Source: Procambarus clarkii
Taxonomy: Eukaryota; Arthropoda; Malacostraca; Decapoda; Cambaridae
Assembly: GCF_040958095.1 (NCBI RefSeq)
Contig: NC_091219.1
Location: 24,402,702-24,466,701 of the forward strand
DNA: 64,000 bases
Direction: 5' to 3'
Part shown: one piece after another, positions 22,963-36,843 of the stretch
Position numbering within the stretch: position 1 is the first letter of the stretch
How the letters are laid out: every line of letters starts with the position of its first letter
Notes under the pieces: model-generated
The model's database searches: none
The model's input: only the letters and a program-made list of their open reading frames with translations
Told to the model about the DNA's origin: nothing
Position numbers and translations under genes: made by a program

Positions 22963-25900
22963 TCAGCTCATTAGATACCCTCTGAAAAGAAAGAGAACGT
23001 TAAATAGCTAATTCAGTATCGGTTCAACTTGTAAAAACCTTAATACTGTACAAAAAGTTTAGGATTAAATAAATTCTAATATGCAAGTACTGTATGATGA
23101 ACAATAATCAGGTTTGTAGGTACAAATGAGTTTTCAGTTGGTAAAAACAAATGATTATTACTAGCATTTAATCGGAGTCCCGAGTTATTACATCTGGATG
23201 CTCTACTAGGCAAGATTACTTCAGATACAATATCTTATGATAGGATCCTTATTGCAAATGCAGGACAACTTTTTGCACAGTTTTAGGTACACTTAGATAC
23301 ATCTGCAGGAGAGCTGTTTTTGTGTCAAGGGCTACTGTTGTATTTACTATTTTAGTCACAGACCATCTTTTTCACCCCTTACTTCTCTCATAGTTAGACA
23401 GATAGAATTACCCCCAAAACTCACTCTTGGCTCCTAGGCATCTCCTACACCTGTTGTGGATGGGCTGTTGCTTAACCTCAGAGTCTCACTACATTTAAGC
23501 TCCCAGTTTTAAAAAATGCCTTTTCTTAATTGGAAATAGGGCATAATAAACAGTGGTTAGTATTAAACACAAGATGTGTACATTAATAGGTGTTTGCACT
23601 ACTGTCAATAGGATGACAGTAATGCAAATACCTATTAAACAATCTCAATATAATGAGATTGGAAAGCTAAGTTCCAGACCAGCTACTTTAAGAGTGAATT
23701 TGCAACAAATCTCTCAGATACCTCAAATGTGTTGCAACCAAATCTTAACTTATCAGAGGAGCTTTGGAAAGCTTAACAAATCAGGTTACAACAGCTATAT
23801 GTTGTTAACGAGGGTGCATTATGAGAAACAGGCATATGTCCTTTACTGATAAAACATTATTTTGAGTCTGGCAAGAGTTTGTAACAGGTTGCCATCATTG
23901 ACTGGGTTATTACATTGATGGCCTTATTGCAAGTTATCAATACAGTATAATCCTGTGCAATTGGAGCTAGTATCAAAGCTGTCCAAAGATGTGTATACCT
24001 TTTATCACAATGCTATGAGCAGCAGCAATTTTCAACTTCTGGATTCGTAAAATCAAGGAAGTCTTAATCTATCAAGGGAATGACACTTGTCTCACAACAC
24101 GGAAATAAATCACCAAGAGGAAATATTACAGGTGTCAAATCATTGGTTAGACTGTTGTAAATTCTGCAAGGCTGACCACTGATTCAGCGAGGCAACTGTG
24201 TAAGGGGAAAAAAGCAATCTTCGGGGGGTGGCAGACGACAAATTCAGTGCCACAACATGGTTCAATTTAAGAACAGTGGAACATTAAGTGAGCCGCCAAC
24301 AAGCTCACTGTAGTGGGCTTGTTGGCCTATTCTGGGTGGTTCCCATCTAGCTCAAACTTCCCTTTTTCAATGAATTCATCAAGCCTACTTTTTAAAGCTT
24401 GGCTATACCATTTGTTTTCACGATTTTGGCTGGTAACCTATTCTACAAGTCTACTACCATAGTGCCAAATTAATATGTCCCCATACCTATTTTTAATCTA
24501 AACTCCATCTTATAACCATTGTTACACATTCTTACCTGGTCTGACAGTTTTAAGGCCTTTTTGATATCTTCCATTAATGCCCCTGCTCTACTTGAAAAGT
24601 CCTCAATTAATATCTGTCTTTGCAATGCACCTCTCCAGAGAATACAGGCTAATAAAGAATACAAGCTCTCTTAACCACTCCTCATATGGATTGTCCCAAA
24701 TACCAAGGATCAGTCTACTCATCCAATATTGAAATTTCTGACGGAAATTGATGTTCACTCTGTAATACAGTGACCAGAACTGGATAGAGAATTCTAATCA
24801 ATGCTTCACCAGAGCCAAACATAACTGAAGGATGATATTTATGCATTTATTGCCAACTCTTCTGGCAATAAACCCAAATGTTGTATTTGCTCATAATAAA
24901 TTACAACATCTGGAAGCTTTGCCATAGGGACCATGTTATAATGACCCCAAAGAGTGGCAATTAAATTAGTGCTCACATTTCCAGGAAATTATCCACCACA
25001 GAAAATGAGGTATACTTTTGCTTGGCAAAGAGATGTCAAATTGCACGAGTATGTACAGCAATAGGAAAATGAAACATGACTAGTGTTGAATATAGGTTAG
25101 CAAAATAAGAGTAAAAACTTACGGAAGTTTGATCTTCATAAATGCATAGCAAGCAATAGCTGCAATGATGATACAGGCAAAGCCAATAATGATGAGAAGA
25201 ATGCGATTAAGCTTGGGTGTCGAGGGAGAATGGGTTTGGTCAAGAACAATGAAACCAATACCGCCTAGGGCAAACATGAATGATGATGCCAACCCTTCCA
25301 TAATGTACTGCCCATTTACTCGATATGCCATGAAAGCAACCTGAAAGTATAGAGGGAAAAAATAAAAATAAAATGAATTAATACATTTAACTATTTTTAT
25401 CTAAATGCAGAAAGAGCCTTAATTTAATTAGGCTTTATTTACACTTTTCTAAGCAAACTCTAAATATAGATTTACTAAATTTGTTCTAATTTGGTACACA
25501 AGTTGTTAAAACAAATCTAGGTGGTGTGTTTTCCATCCACAAAGCTTTTAAATCTCTAAACATCTAAACAGGCTTGTATCTAAATTTTAAAGCATATCTA
25601 AACAAAAATTGTAATTCAGAACATGGAACAGTACTTACTGGCCGTGAATGACCATGCTCATCTGTGGTGGAGCCAACACTTGGTGGTTCAACAATCACAT
25701 CATAAATTATACCTGAAAGTTTAAAAATTAATTTAATAATCTCTCCTAAATACTACACTAGCCAGCTGTCATCCAATACAGTATATATCAGCAAAAATGT
25801 CAATGGGAACAAAACATGTATAACAGAAAATACAATAATTGTAAATCCAGGCTGCCCTTTCTTTTTTCTCACAGGGTTTTTATTTCAAGGAAACATGTTA

Positions 25901-27669
25901 AGTTGTTATCAGCATTACTGATCTAATTCTTTTTTAATTTGTGGTCACCAACTACCTTATCTCCTCTACCCTGATTAATTAGAAATCTTTTGTACTAACA
26001 AAGATTAACTACCAAAAGAAAAAGGGGCAAAAGTCACCTTCATCCACATTTTTAAGGTGACATTTGACAAGGAATTTGAACATCAGGAAAGTTATATTTT
26101 AAAACTAGTGCAACAAGGTCAGTAGACTTGGAATAATCAGTATATAAAAAAAACATAGCCAAGGCACAATAATATAGTACTGGGTCAACCAAAAGTAGTC
26201 CATTGTCCTAACTATTGCACCATTAGTAGTTTACATTCACAGTAAATTACTTTAGAAAAAACTTTTTTGTTTAATCATAAATAGTAATGACAGAATAGCA
26301 AACATTTATACAAAATAATTCGTATCTTATAAAGCACAAAAAGACCAAGAAATTACAAGGGCTTGCAACAAGGCTGATGACAAAAAAAAAAGTTAAGATA
26401 GCTCAACATAACCATAGAGAACATGATCACAAAGTGCAAAAAACTGATGGAAACAGACAAAGGAGAACGAGACAACCTTTTCCCATGCAAAGCAAAACAT
26501 TTGGACAGGTTTCCTTACTCCTGAGGCTTCACCTAACAGTAAGTATCTGGTTGTTTATGTCAACTGCTGTAGATTGCAGCAATTGGCAGTTGCAGCAATC
26601 ATGGGAAAGGTCACTCATTGGCTACATGGATGTTAATAACCAACAGAATTCCTGTTCCCGTTAAGGAGAAACCAAATGATCGGATAATCAGACAAGAAAG
26701 CATGGATGAAAGAAACTTAAGACAAAGATACAAGAGATACTCAAATGTAGAAAGGGTGATAAGCAAGTGGTGTGCACTCAAAGTAGTTATGAATGCCACC
26801 TCCATCCAGTTTCAGTGTAGGGTCTAAGACAGTGTTTCTCAATTATTTCCCTTGAAATAATTCTGGGTCAGAGATACACACACAGATTTTATTGTTAACT
26901 GAAACGAAAAGAATTCTGTCTTTGCTCTTTATATTGGTCAAATGAAAAAAAAGAAATAGAAATGACTCAAAAATATACTTGCATATGATCAAGATTTGCC
27001 CAATTATCAACTGGTCTAAGACCTGAGAAAAATTTAACAAGACATCATCGCTACTCTATAAATCTAACCTAATCTAACAAAAATAATATGAAATGTGTTT
27101 CCCTCCCCCCCCCCCCCCCCTAAAGAGATTTGTGGTGCCACTATGATGTTATAATTTTTGTGCCAGCACAGGTTTTGGATCCTACTAGTTTGAAAAGCAA
27201 ATATAACAATGAACTAGAAAGTTGGGAGATGTAAAAGCTCCAGGCACCACTACTAAAGCTATGAGTAAGGCTAAACAAAATAAATAATAAAAACTGCCAA
27301 TATTTTCATGGTATGAATAAATATCACCTAAGCAAACCTTATCTACGCTCAACGAAGCTCAACCTCTAATATCGCACCAAAGAGGAGCAAAATTTACAAA
27401 CACCGTGAAAATGGTCACAATGGATATTAAAACAAAACTCAGGTGATAAGAAAATGAATAAGGAGCGGTGGGAGGGTAGTGCCAGGGGGGGGGGGGGCGG
27501 CGGCCCTCGCCAGGCCATGGCACCCACCTCCAGTCACCAGGAAGTACGACAGGAGGATGAAGGCAAAGACGACCATGGGTGAGGGCATGGTGATCCATGA
27601 TGGCTTCTTCAACTTGAGCTTGGGCAGCTCCAGTACGAAGAACGGGAGACTGTAGAGAGCATCCAGCAT
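22963..27669 (-). CDS. OSTC: Oligosaccharyltransferase complex subunit OSTC (DC2)
   Basis: Four coding exons: 27528-27669, 25639-25712, 25123-25340 and 22963-22981, with GT/AG borders and matching phases (1, 0, 2). Total 150 residues against 149 in human. The ATG at 27669 opens [20 protein letters not shown]; the middle holds [20 protein letters not shown] and [19 protein letters not shown], near-identical to animal OSTC. Three hydrophobic membrane segments lie at roughly residues 32-50, 88-108 and 118-140. The last 19-nt exon supplies only GYLMS and the stop. OSTC belongs to the STT3A form of oligosaccharyltransferase in the ER membrane and links it to the translocon for co-translational N-glycosylation. 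The minus-strand gene is divergent from NDUFAF1. A G-tract lies just inside intron 1. Confidence 0.95.
24330..24900 (-). mobile_element. Probable LINE-derived 3' remnant
   Basis: Bases 24440-24690 carry phrases such as CATATTATCCCC-like and TCAAGCTCTCTTAACCACTC, resembling the decayed C-terminal region of CR1-like LINEs seen near 34300 and 35700 (for example CGTCTCACGTAGGCAGTG). A minus-strand frame (24470-24664) reads ...[20 protein letters not shown]. Orientation and family are uncertain. It sits in OSTC intron 3. Confidence 0.3.
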
Positions 27670-28040
27670 CTTGGTGACGTCCTCTCAACAACAACAACAA
27701 CACGTGCCGGTCCAGGCGTCTATTGGCTTCGTCTCCTCCAATCACAACCTCACTGGCCAGCTGATGACCAATCACAACTCTCAACGCGTCTCCTCTCCTA
27801 CGAGAGGTTAAGAGCGTAAATTTATTATTACAGTTGATTACAAAATTCACAAAAATATGCAATATGTCCATAATAAGGAGCAGATATATTGGTTTACAAT
27901 TCTGCGAAAAACTGAATTCTTAGAGTTTGTAGGTTAATTGTGAGGAAGATCATCTCATTGTCCACAAAAGTACTACACATATGATATTAAACATAAATGT
28001 TAATTAATATAAATAAAATGCATTAGTATATTTTATATAT
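27670..28040. other. OSTC upstream region
   Basis: This AT/GC-mixed sequence upstream of the OSTC start includes a CAACAACAACAACAA run just before the ATG side (27688-27702), expected in the 5' UTR or promoter. No TATA box or other element could be assigned with confidence. Confidence 0.25.
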
Positions 28041-28044
28041 TGGT

Positions 28045-28205
28045 TTACCTGAATTTACCTAGGAGGGCCACTACTTCTTTAATGACCTCGACGAGGACAG
28101 GAAGATGGCGGCTTGTCAAAGGTCCCCCCCATTTGTGCTGATGATTTTTGGCATTTATGTCTTCGGCAGGTAGGCAGTTCCATGGGTTTATAACCCTATA
28201 CGGGT
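28045..28205 (-). mobile_element. LINE 3' coding end (family of 12310-13015)
   Basis: Matches the 12310-12520 copy: CTCGACGAGGACAGGAAG, GGCGGCTTGTCAAAGGTCCC and AGGCAGTTCCATGGGTTTAT. On the minus strand this encodes the NPWNCLPAE-type end of a CR1/L2-like LINE. Severely truncated. Confidence 0.65.
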
Positions 28206-28549
28206 TGTTTTATATATGCTAATTGATTTAAACCAAAATATTTGTTGATGCAAAACAATTTTAAACTAATTTGAATATCCATTACTCTGTTTTAGATTGC
28301 ATAATCCGGATAATAGAGAACTATTTAACCAGTATTTAACTATAAAAATAGTCTAATGGTTATACTGTAATTTATTATACAAGTTAGGCTTATTAGATTC
28401 AGTGTCACGCTGATAGTAACCCACACTTATGCTATACCCTTTTCATTCCTTCTCTCAGAATTGTAGAAGAGAATCACATAAAAAAGTGGCGATGCCACCA
28501 TAGAGTGTAGCGTCTTCCTATGTATATAGCGTTTAGATGGATTTAAATT

Positions 28550-28737
28550 GTCAGTTAAGAAATGTATATGTTTATCTCTTAGAATGTTCGGTAATACGTT
28601 TATTGCTTGTGATGTGTGTTTATGTATGTATTAACACGATGTACTGAACGGGGTGAGAATAGCTTGAGCTACCTCATCCCTTTGTGTGTATTTTACCTCA
28701 ATAAACTTATTTCAATTTCAATTTCAATTTTCAATTA
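28550..28737 (+). mobile_element. Retroposon 3' end with (CAATTT)n tail, copy 1
   Basis: Contains ACGATGTACTGAACGGGGTG and AGCTACCTCATCCCTTTGTG, followed by CAATAAACTT and a (TTTCAA)n tail. The reverse complement lies at 44628-44820 with the same tail. It looks like the non-coding 3' end of a LINE or SINE. Confidence 0.7.
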
Positions 28738-29208
28738 AATTGTCAAGCAGTGAGGGTCTGCTATGAGGCCGATGGTGCTGCCAGGTAATCCACTAGGGTT
28801 ACTAGTGGCCGCCTTGAGGGCGGGGGTGACTGGAGCTCCGGGTACATTTATCAACATCATGGGGGGCAATTTAATATTATTGGTGGATATATATGTGTTG
28901 GTTAATCAATTTAAAGTTGGTGTATGAATAACAGGAAAGCCTAATTGTGTGTAAATAGGGTGTTGATTTAGAGGGGGTTAGTTTGGGCACAAGCTCGACC
29001 TCAGGAGGATCTGCTCACGTTGTAAACATTAACCACCAAAGTTGGTTTTCTAAGTGTTACAACTAAATATATATCACCATGTTAGGGTAACGAACACTAT
29101 AGGTCTCCATGGGTATATGTGTCAGTTCGTAGACCAGCGTTTTGTACAGTAGACAGGTCAAAGGCCTAGCCTGCCTAAGCCTACAGTGATGACCTCTTGG
29201 AAGTGCAT

Positions 29209-30035
29209 CATAATAATAATAATAATAATTTTTATTTAGGCAAAGGTACATACATAAAGAGATTTTACAAAGTTTGTTGGCTTTATAGATAGAGCTAGTA
29301 CATACAATGCCTAAAGCCACTATTATGCAAAGCGTTTCGGGCAGGAAAAAAACACTACTGACTAAAGCTTAAAACTAATGGGTAAAAAGAAAAAAATGCG
29401 TTGAGTACAAAATAAAAATAGAGGTAAAAGAGGGGGGAACATTGTTGAAAAAACAGCACAAATACAATTACAAATTATTACAGAAAATTACATTAAAACA
29501 GCGTTGATTTGAAAAAAAAAAAAAAAAAAACATGGGTTGACAATAGAGGGGTAAGGTAGGTTACAGGGAATTTATTAGGTATAGCTTCGTTTTTAACTTA
29601 AACTGGTTGAGAGAGGTACAGTCTTTAACATGGTTGGGAAGGTCATTCCACATTCTGGGCCCCTTGATTTGTAGAGCATTTCTGGTTTGATTAAGTCGTA
29701 CTCTAGGAATATCAAAACTGTATTTATTTCTGGTGTGGTGCTCATGGGTTCTGTTACAACCTTCTATGAAGCTTTTGAGATCAGGATTGGCATTACAGTT
29801 TAGCGTTTTATATATGTATAATACACATGAGAGAATGTGCAGTGACTTAATGTCTAACATATTCAGGGATTTGAGTAGGGGTACCGAGTGATGTCTGGGG
29901 CCAGAGTTGGATATTGTCCTAATAGCAGCTTTGTGTTGAGTAATTAGAGGACGTAAATGATTTTGGGTAGTAGAGCCCCAAGCACAAATACCATAGTTGA
30001 GATATGGATAGATAAGGGAGTAATAGAGAGTCACC
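29209..30035 (-). mobile_element. LINE 3' half with ATT tail
   Basis: The (AATAAT)n run at 29209-29232 is the tail of a minus-strand element. The UTR carries the CTGCCCGAAACGCTTTGC box. An open segment 29561-30034 of 157 codons encodes the reverse-transcriptase C-terminal region: LIYPYLNYGICAWG, GPRHHSVPLLKSLNMLDIKS, CNRTHEHHTRNKYSFDIPRV and GPRMWNDLPNHVKDCTSLNQ. It is the best preserved tail of the family at 3760-5803. An interspersed CAGTCACCAG-rich run follows at 30028-30120. Confidence 0.8.
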
Positions 30036-30145
30036 AGTCACTCCAGTAATCAGTCACCAGTCAGTCGCCAGTAATAGAGAGTCACCAGACTCCAGTTGTG
30101 GAGTCATCACTCCACAACTGAACACGGGGGAGCACCACTAGGTTC

Positions 30146-30300
30146 TTTTTTTTTTTTTTGAGATATATACAAGAGTTGTTACATTCTTGTACAGCCACTA
30201 GTACGCGTAGCGTTTCGGGCAGGTCTACACATTAAAATTCCATATACAGTATAATGGAATGTATGCGGTTGCTTAATAGTAGTGAGGGAGGAAATGATGA
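30146..30300 (-). mobile_element. LINE 3' UTR fragment with poly-T (reverse poly-A) edge
   Basis: A T12-14 run at 30148-30160 precedes ATATACAAGAGTTGTTACATTC and CGCGTAGCGTTTCGGGCAGG, the reverse of the CCCGAAACG box in the other LINE tails. No coding part remains. It stops about 190 bp before the NDUFAF1 start codon. Confidence 0.6.
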
Positions 30301-30491
30301 GGTGACAGCAAGTGAGGGTTTTATCTAGATAGTAGACCAGGAATAATTTCCTTGAATCGCCCTAATGTGATCAAATCTTTTGTAATTACCTATATCATAC
30401 GTTCTTCTGTTGATATTATGAAAAACTGTACTCCTGATATTATTAATACCTTCATTTTTATTCTTTTCCAGAAACGGAGAACTAACTAAGG

Positions 30492-31177
30492 ATGTTTCAC
30501 TTTCGAGGGGTTCAGCTCCTGGGTGGTCCTCGAGGTGGAAATATATTTTCTCAGACCTTTCTATTGTGTTTTTCAAGAACTTGCGGTGTAAATATTTTTC
30601 AGGCTAAAGAACTTTGTAGTGTTTGTAAATATTTGTGTAAACACAATCATTTGAAGGCTATTCAAAGGACATGTAAATTTATTAGTAATGCTGATGAGGC
30701 AGCTTCCCATGCAAGAGGTGTTGGTTTCTGTCCTAGAAGTCGGGCACCTCTGCTGTCTCGCCCTGAGTGGAGTAGAGCAGTCATATCCAGAAGCATTTCA
30801 ACTGCAGGAGCTCAGAAGCTTTTTTGGGAAAGGGAACCAAAAGGTGGATATGGAAGGAAGGTGAGCCTTTGTTATTGATTTTTTGTTTTTAAATTCCTGT
30901 AAAGCAGTGGGAAGATAGCCAAATTCCAGTGGTTGTCCATTCACTGGTTTGGTCTCTTGTCTCTTAGAGATAGTACTGTAGAAACCAAAGCATTTTGAAA
31001 ACAGAAAAGTAAAATATGATTGGAAATATACTTTCAGAAAAGAGTCGGGGTTGGAGGCTTCTATTCCTGGTGCTCCTTCTCTTCCTTCTTGCTTGGTCTT
31101 AGGACTTTGGGTAGGAGGAAAGGATGTTGACTCTAGCTTTGGCTTCAACTTTTATTTTATTATTATTTTTATTATTG

Positions 31178-31224
<47 letters not shown>

Positions 31225-34200
31225 GTGTTGTATGTAATAAAATGCTGTATTCTGGTTGGCCACTCAGTAGCTGCCTTAGCTAAAGCACTTAAAGTGCATA
31301 TGAAACATGTCTTTTCAAAGGAAATTAAAATGAAACATGGCTTGAAATTCATGAAATTTCTCATTGAAATGTCAAATTATAACACAACATTTATAAACTA
31401 GAATCTTATTCATTTTAGGATGTTTTATATCATTTGTATTTTATCAATACACAGATAAAGTACAATCATAAAGAACTCATTCGTGATGGCCTGAGGGACA
31501 TGCGATCTGAAATTACAAAATGGAAGGAAGAGTTGCAAGAACAAATTGAAAATGATCCCATTATAGTCAGACCAGGTTAGTTACAATATATGACTGGTGT
31601 TCTGTACAGTACATGTATGGTATTTGGTATTATATAGGTTATTTCTATCTTATGCTTTTCATATGCTTTTTAGTTATATAGTAATGAGACATTTAAAGCA
31701 TAAGTAATAAATAAAGGCATGACAGAAGAAAAATATTTAAGGAATTACTATTTATGTTAAAAAAAAAAAAATTTTGAGATTTTATTATACTGTATTACAA
31801 AAAGTTTATTTTATATCATAAATGTGAGTGCACATGAAAAAGCATTGATGAGCAGACACACTGTGTTACCTCCTAAGGAAGGATTCTGTTGTCATTGTGA
31901 GAGCAAATATGATGCTGTCAGGCTGAGTGACATTTAATATTCTAGTGCCACAGGGGAATTTTTAAATTATCCCCTCAGGGTCATACTCGTACTAGAGAGC
32001 TCTTGAGGAAGTTACTCTGCTAAAGTGAGCAGTAGAAGGCTTGAATCATACACTATCAAAAAACTTAATGAGTCCTCCTTGACAACACTGAAATTGCCAA
32101 AGAGCACTTTAGTAAATTATTCGTTGACCTATTCATCTGTTCCATCTGTCTGGATGGCAAAATCTGAAATACATCATGCCTCACCTCACTACATATTCTC
32201 ACAGTAGTCATGACAAGAAAATTGTGTGTACAGGGAAGGCATTACAGGCCCAAAGAAAAAAGTCATCCCCACTGCTGGGAGAGAGTTATCAGGTGAAGCC
32301 ACATACCAATAACAGTGGTGAGGGAGCCTGGGTACACATCTGTCTATAAACATACAGTTAGAAATCCAGGAACCTCTGTCCTAAATCTCGGTACGAGTTA
32401 TTCCCAAGAAAAAGGGCTTTGATAGTAACTAAGTTCTGAAGGTTATGTTCATGCTCTTAGAAATGGTGTTATTGAGTTTCATTAATGTGTATGAATTGGT
32501 GCACTCATACAATAGTGTACAGTACCCTTGTCCTAGGATAGACAGAGCATGTTGGACCTAACATGAGCAGAAGCATCAAGATAGTGTTGCAGGGCAGCAG
32601 GGAGACATTAGGTGGATGTGATATACCCTATGCCATTGCCTGTCTAGAGGCACCATCTTCAATTGGATGACAATCGGCTTTCTCTGGTGGGTGCTGGTCT
32701 GATTCTTGGCCAGTAATGACGGATTTGCTTGGAGTTATACCGTTCACTTACTCTGATGCCATAGTCAATAAAATTTTAAGTCTTGAGGGTGTTATTAAAA
32801 GCAGAAGTACCCATCCTAAAACAAGGCAGAAAGGAAATGTAGGAGAGTATCGAGGGACCAAGTGGTATAGAACAAGTATCAAAGCCTAGGTATGCAGTGA
32901 CAATATCCTGCCCTGACTACCATTATGAGCCTACCAAGTGATCTTGTTTTTACAGAGATTTTACCTAAAGGAGCATTTCATATAACTCAAAGCCTGATTT
33001 AATTTGTTAAATTAAGTAGTTGACTATGATGCAAGTTATATGATTAATAATAGTCCATTTACTAATAACATGTTTTCTGATGCTATTGAATACCTCCTCA
33101 AACAAACAGAATATATAATTTATCTCTGTTTTTATAATGGCATTTATAGAATAGATTATGTATGAGCCTTCTCTCTTCCTGAAGGTGACATGGACAAGAT
33201 CTTGGTTCTGGATAGTGAAGAGTCATTGAACCACTGGATAGTGACATGTGATTCAGATCATTGTGAGGGTTACAGTTCGGCTTCACTAAGTGTTTCTCCA
33301 ACAGGACATGGCTTATTCTCAGGCCATATTAGCACTCAGGTCAGTCAAGGGGTGTGCATTTGTAATTTAAATATATTATTTAAATAATCATGTTATGAAT
33401 AAGTTTTAAAAAACTTTGTGTTGATATAATGTGCTATAATCTGAACTGTTGTTAGTGGAAATTGGTAAAAGAAATTCATCTTATCACTATGTTGATGCTG
33501 ATGTGTTAGATTTATAGGATTAGATAATACTAGAAAATGAAACCTTACTTTTAATAAGATGTAGCTGTGACTTGTTGAAGCAGAATACTGTATATAGAAG
33601 AGGAAAAGAACTGTTTTCTACCATTTGAAGTTTACCTTTGACATTGCCTGCTGTTCCATATACTAATGACTAGATCAGTTTCTCATGTATGTAGCTATTA
33701 TATACATTTAATGAATTTAGTAAAGGAGCAACAAACTAAATATATTTTAAGAATGTTCATGACAGAAACAATGTGCCCTCACATTGCATGCCTCACAAGC
33801 AATATTGGCCAGAGTTTGAACCCTAGGTAGTTTGGGATGATTAGACACTACTCTTTAACTGTTCACTTTGCCCCTGTTCACCCAGCAGTAATTGAAGACC
33901 TGCTTGTAAACAGACTGGCTGATTGTGTTTCATTGAAAATTAATAGGGATAAGAATCTATGCATTGATCAACTGAAGGTTGTAGCGAACCCCATGCAACC
34001 ACAACTAGATTGAGTAAAACTAGATGACTTGAGGGTATAGGGAGTATAAATCTGTGGTTTATGGTTTCATTCTTTGAAACCATAGCAAGCTGAGCTTAAT
34101 GATTAAGCAAGTTTTTTATTATTTTTATAGGTCCCTAAAGATGGAAAAACAAAACGTGCAGGCTACTGCAATATGAGGACAATTAGACCAAGGGTGAGTT

Positions 34201-36805
34201 TTGTAAAATAAATAAATTCTGTTAAAAATAATATACTGTGTTATATACTGTAAAAATATCCCTTTGTTTTTTCTCTCTAAGGTTGAGGTTAGGCTCTCTT
34301 AACTTGTCCTCATAGCTGAGCCCTCCCAGCTGTGCTGCATACTTCAGTAATGGTCTCACATAGGCAGTGAGACACTATAAGGCATTATTCATTGATTTAT
34401 TGGTACTTGTTTGCATTTCTCTTTCCTTTATAATTGAAATAAAACTAAAGTTTGTTATAAAGTAATTTTCTGTTTAAATTTATATGGTAAATAATTGTCA
34501 TGTAAAATAATTAACGTGCAACCTGGGACTATTCCTATATTTGTCTTGAAACAAATACTGTACTTAAAAATTTTCTGCTAAATATTTTTTAATCCTGCAT
34601 TATTTACAGAAGTCCTTTAGAAGAGAGATGTACTTGGACTGGTCATGTTACAACCACTTGGAGTTACGAGTACGAGGGGATGGCAGATCTTACCTCGTAA
34701 ATATTTCCACTGCTGGATATTATGATATAACCTGGAATGACATGTTCTCATACGTATTATATACTCGAGGAGGGCCTCACTGGCAGATCACGAGGGTAAG
34801 TTTAAAAAGAATACCATTGTGTGGTGCAATCAGTCTTGCATCTCTTGCTTTTTAGGGGTGGTGCTGTATTGGTCTGAGGAACCCATCTTCATAACTAAAC
34901 ACTCAATTATCTTTTGTTCTCTGTCAATCACTGTTCTGCCATGCACTTTACCACAGCATTTTGTAGAATAATGCATCTCTAGTTGGCAAGTGAATTACTT
35001 AACTATCATGATCATTGTAGTTCTTACGCTATTCACATTATTTTGATATGAAAGTACTATTATGTGTCTTTTTCTGGAGGGAGCCCCTTGAAGCTATCAC
35101 ACTGATTCAAGGGAAAAGCTTTCATGGTGATACATGAGTAGTTGCAAATGTCCTTCCTTGGGTGATAACTGTCTGAAAAGTTAGTCGAGGAGATATACTA
35201 CCAGAGTAATGTGCCTGTATATACTGTGTGTGTGTGTGTGTACTCACCTATTTGTGCTTGCAGGATCGAGCATTAACTCTTGGATCCCGCCTTTCCAGCT
35301 ATCGGTTGTTTACAGCAATGACTCCTGTCCCATTTCCCTATCATACCTAGTTTTAAAAGTATGAATAGTATTTGCTTACACAACCTGTTCCCCAAGTGCA
35401 TTCCATTTTTCCACTACTCTCACGCTAAAAGAAAACTTCCTAACATCTCTGTGACTCATCTGAGTTTCCAGTTTCCACCCATGTCCCCTCGTTCTGTTAT
35501 TATTACGTGTGAACATTTCATCTATTTCCACTTTGTCAATTCCCCTGAGTATTTTATATGTCCCTATCATATCTCCTCTCTCCATTCTTTTCTCTAGTGT
35601 CGTAAGGTTCAGTTCCTTCAGACGCTCTTCATATCCCATCCCTCGTAACTCTGGGACAAGCCTCGTCGCAAACCTCTGAACCTTCTCCAGTTTCTTTGTG
35701 TTTCTTCAGGTGGGGGCTCCATGATGGCGCGGCATACTCTAAGACGGGTCTCACGTAGGCAGTGTAAAGCGCCCTAAAAGCCTCCTCATTTAGGTTTCTG
35801 AATGAAGTTCTAATTTTCGCCAGTGTTGAGTACGCTGCTGTCGTTATCTTATTTATATGTGCCTCAGGAGTTAGATTAGGTGTCACATCCACTCCCAGGT
35901 CTCTTTCTCGAATCGTTACAGGTAGGCTGTTCCCCTTCATTGTGTACTGTCCCTTTGGTCTCCTGTCACCTGATCCCATTTCCATAACTTTACATTTACT
36001 GGTGTTAAACTCCAGTAGCCATTTCCCTGACCATCTCTGCAACCTGTTTAAGTAGTCTTGGAGGATCCTACAATCCTCATCTGTCGCAACTCTTCTCATT
36101 AATTTTGCGTCATCCGCAAACATTGACATGTATGATTCCACTCCTGTAAACATATCATTTACGTAAATTAGAAAGAGGATTGGTCCCAGCACTGATCCTT
36201 GAGGTACTCCACTTGTTACTGTTCGCCAGTCCGACTTCTCGCCCCTTACCATTACCCTCTGGCTTTTTCCTGTTAGGTAGTTCTTCACCCATACTAGGGC
36301 CTTTCCACTTACTCCTGCCTGCCTCTCAAGTTTGTATAGCAGTCTCATGTGCGGTACTGTATCAAAGGCCTTTTGGCAGTCAAGAAATATGCAGTCTGCC
36401 CAGCCTTCTCTGTCCTGCCTTATCCTTGTTACTTTATCATAGAATTCTAAAAGGTTTGTTAGGCATGATTTCCCTGTCCAGAAACCATGTTGGTGCTTGT
36501 TTACAAACCCAATGCTCTCCAGGTGCTCAACAAGTCTTAGCCTAATTATTCTTTCAAGTATTTTGCTGGGGATGCTTGTCAGTGATACGGGTCTGTAGTT
36601 AAGTGCCTCCTCCCTATCACCTTTTTTGAAAATCGGTACGACATTTGCCTCCTTCCAGCAACTGGGCAATTCTCCCGACATAAGTGACTCATTAAAGATC
36701 ATTGCCAGAGGCACGCTGAGAGCCTGCGCTGCCTCTTTAAGTATCCACGGTGATACTTTGTCTGGTCCAACAGCTTTATTTGCATCCAGTGTTGTCAACT
36801 GTTTC

Positions 36806-36843
<38 letters not shown>

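Noticed and set aside
27359-27871. 170-codon open frame on the minus strand
   Set aside because: It overlaps OSTC exon 1 in another frame; the OSTC frame is the conserved one.
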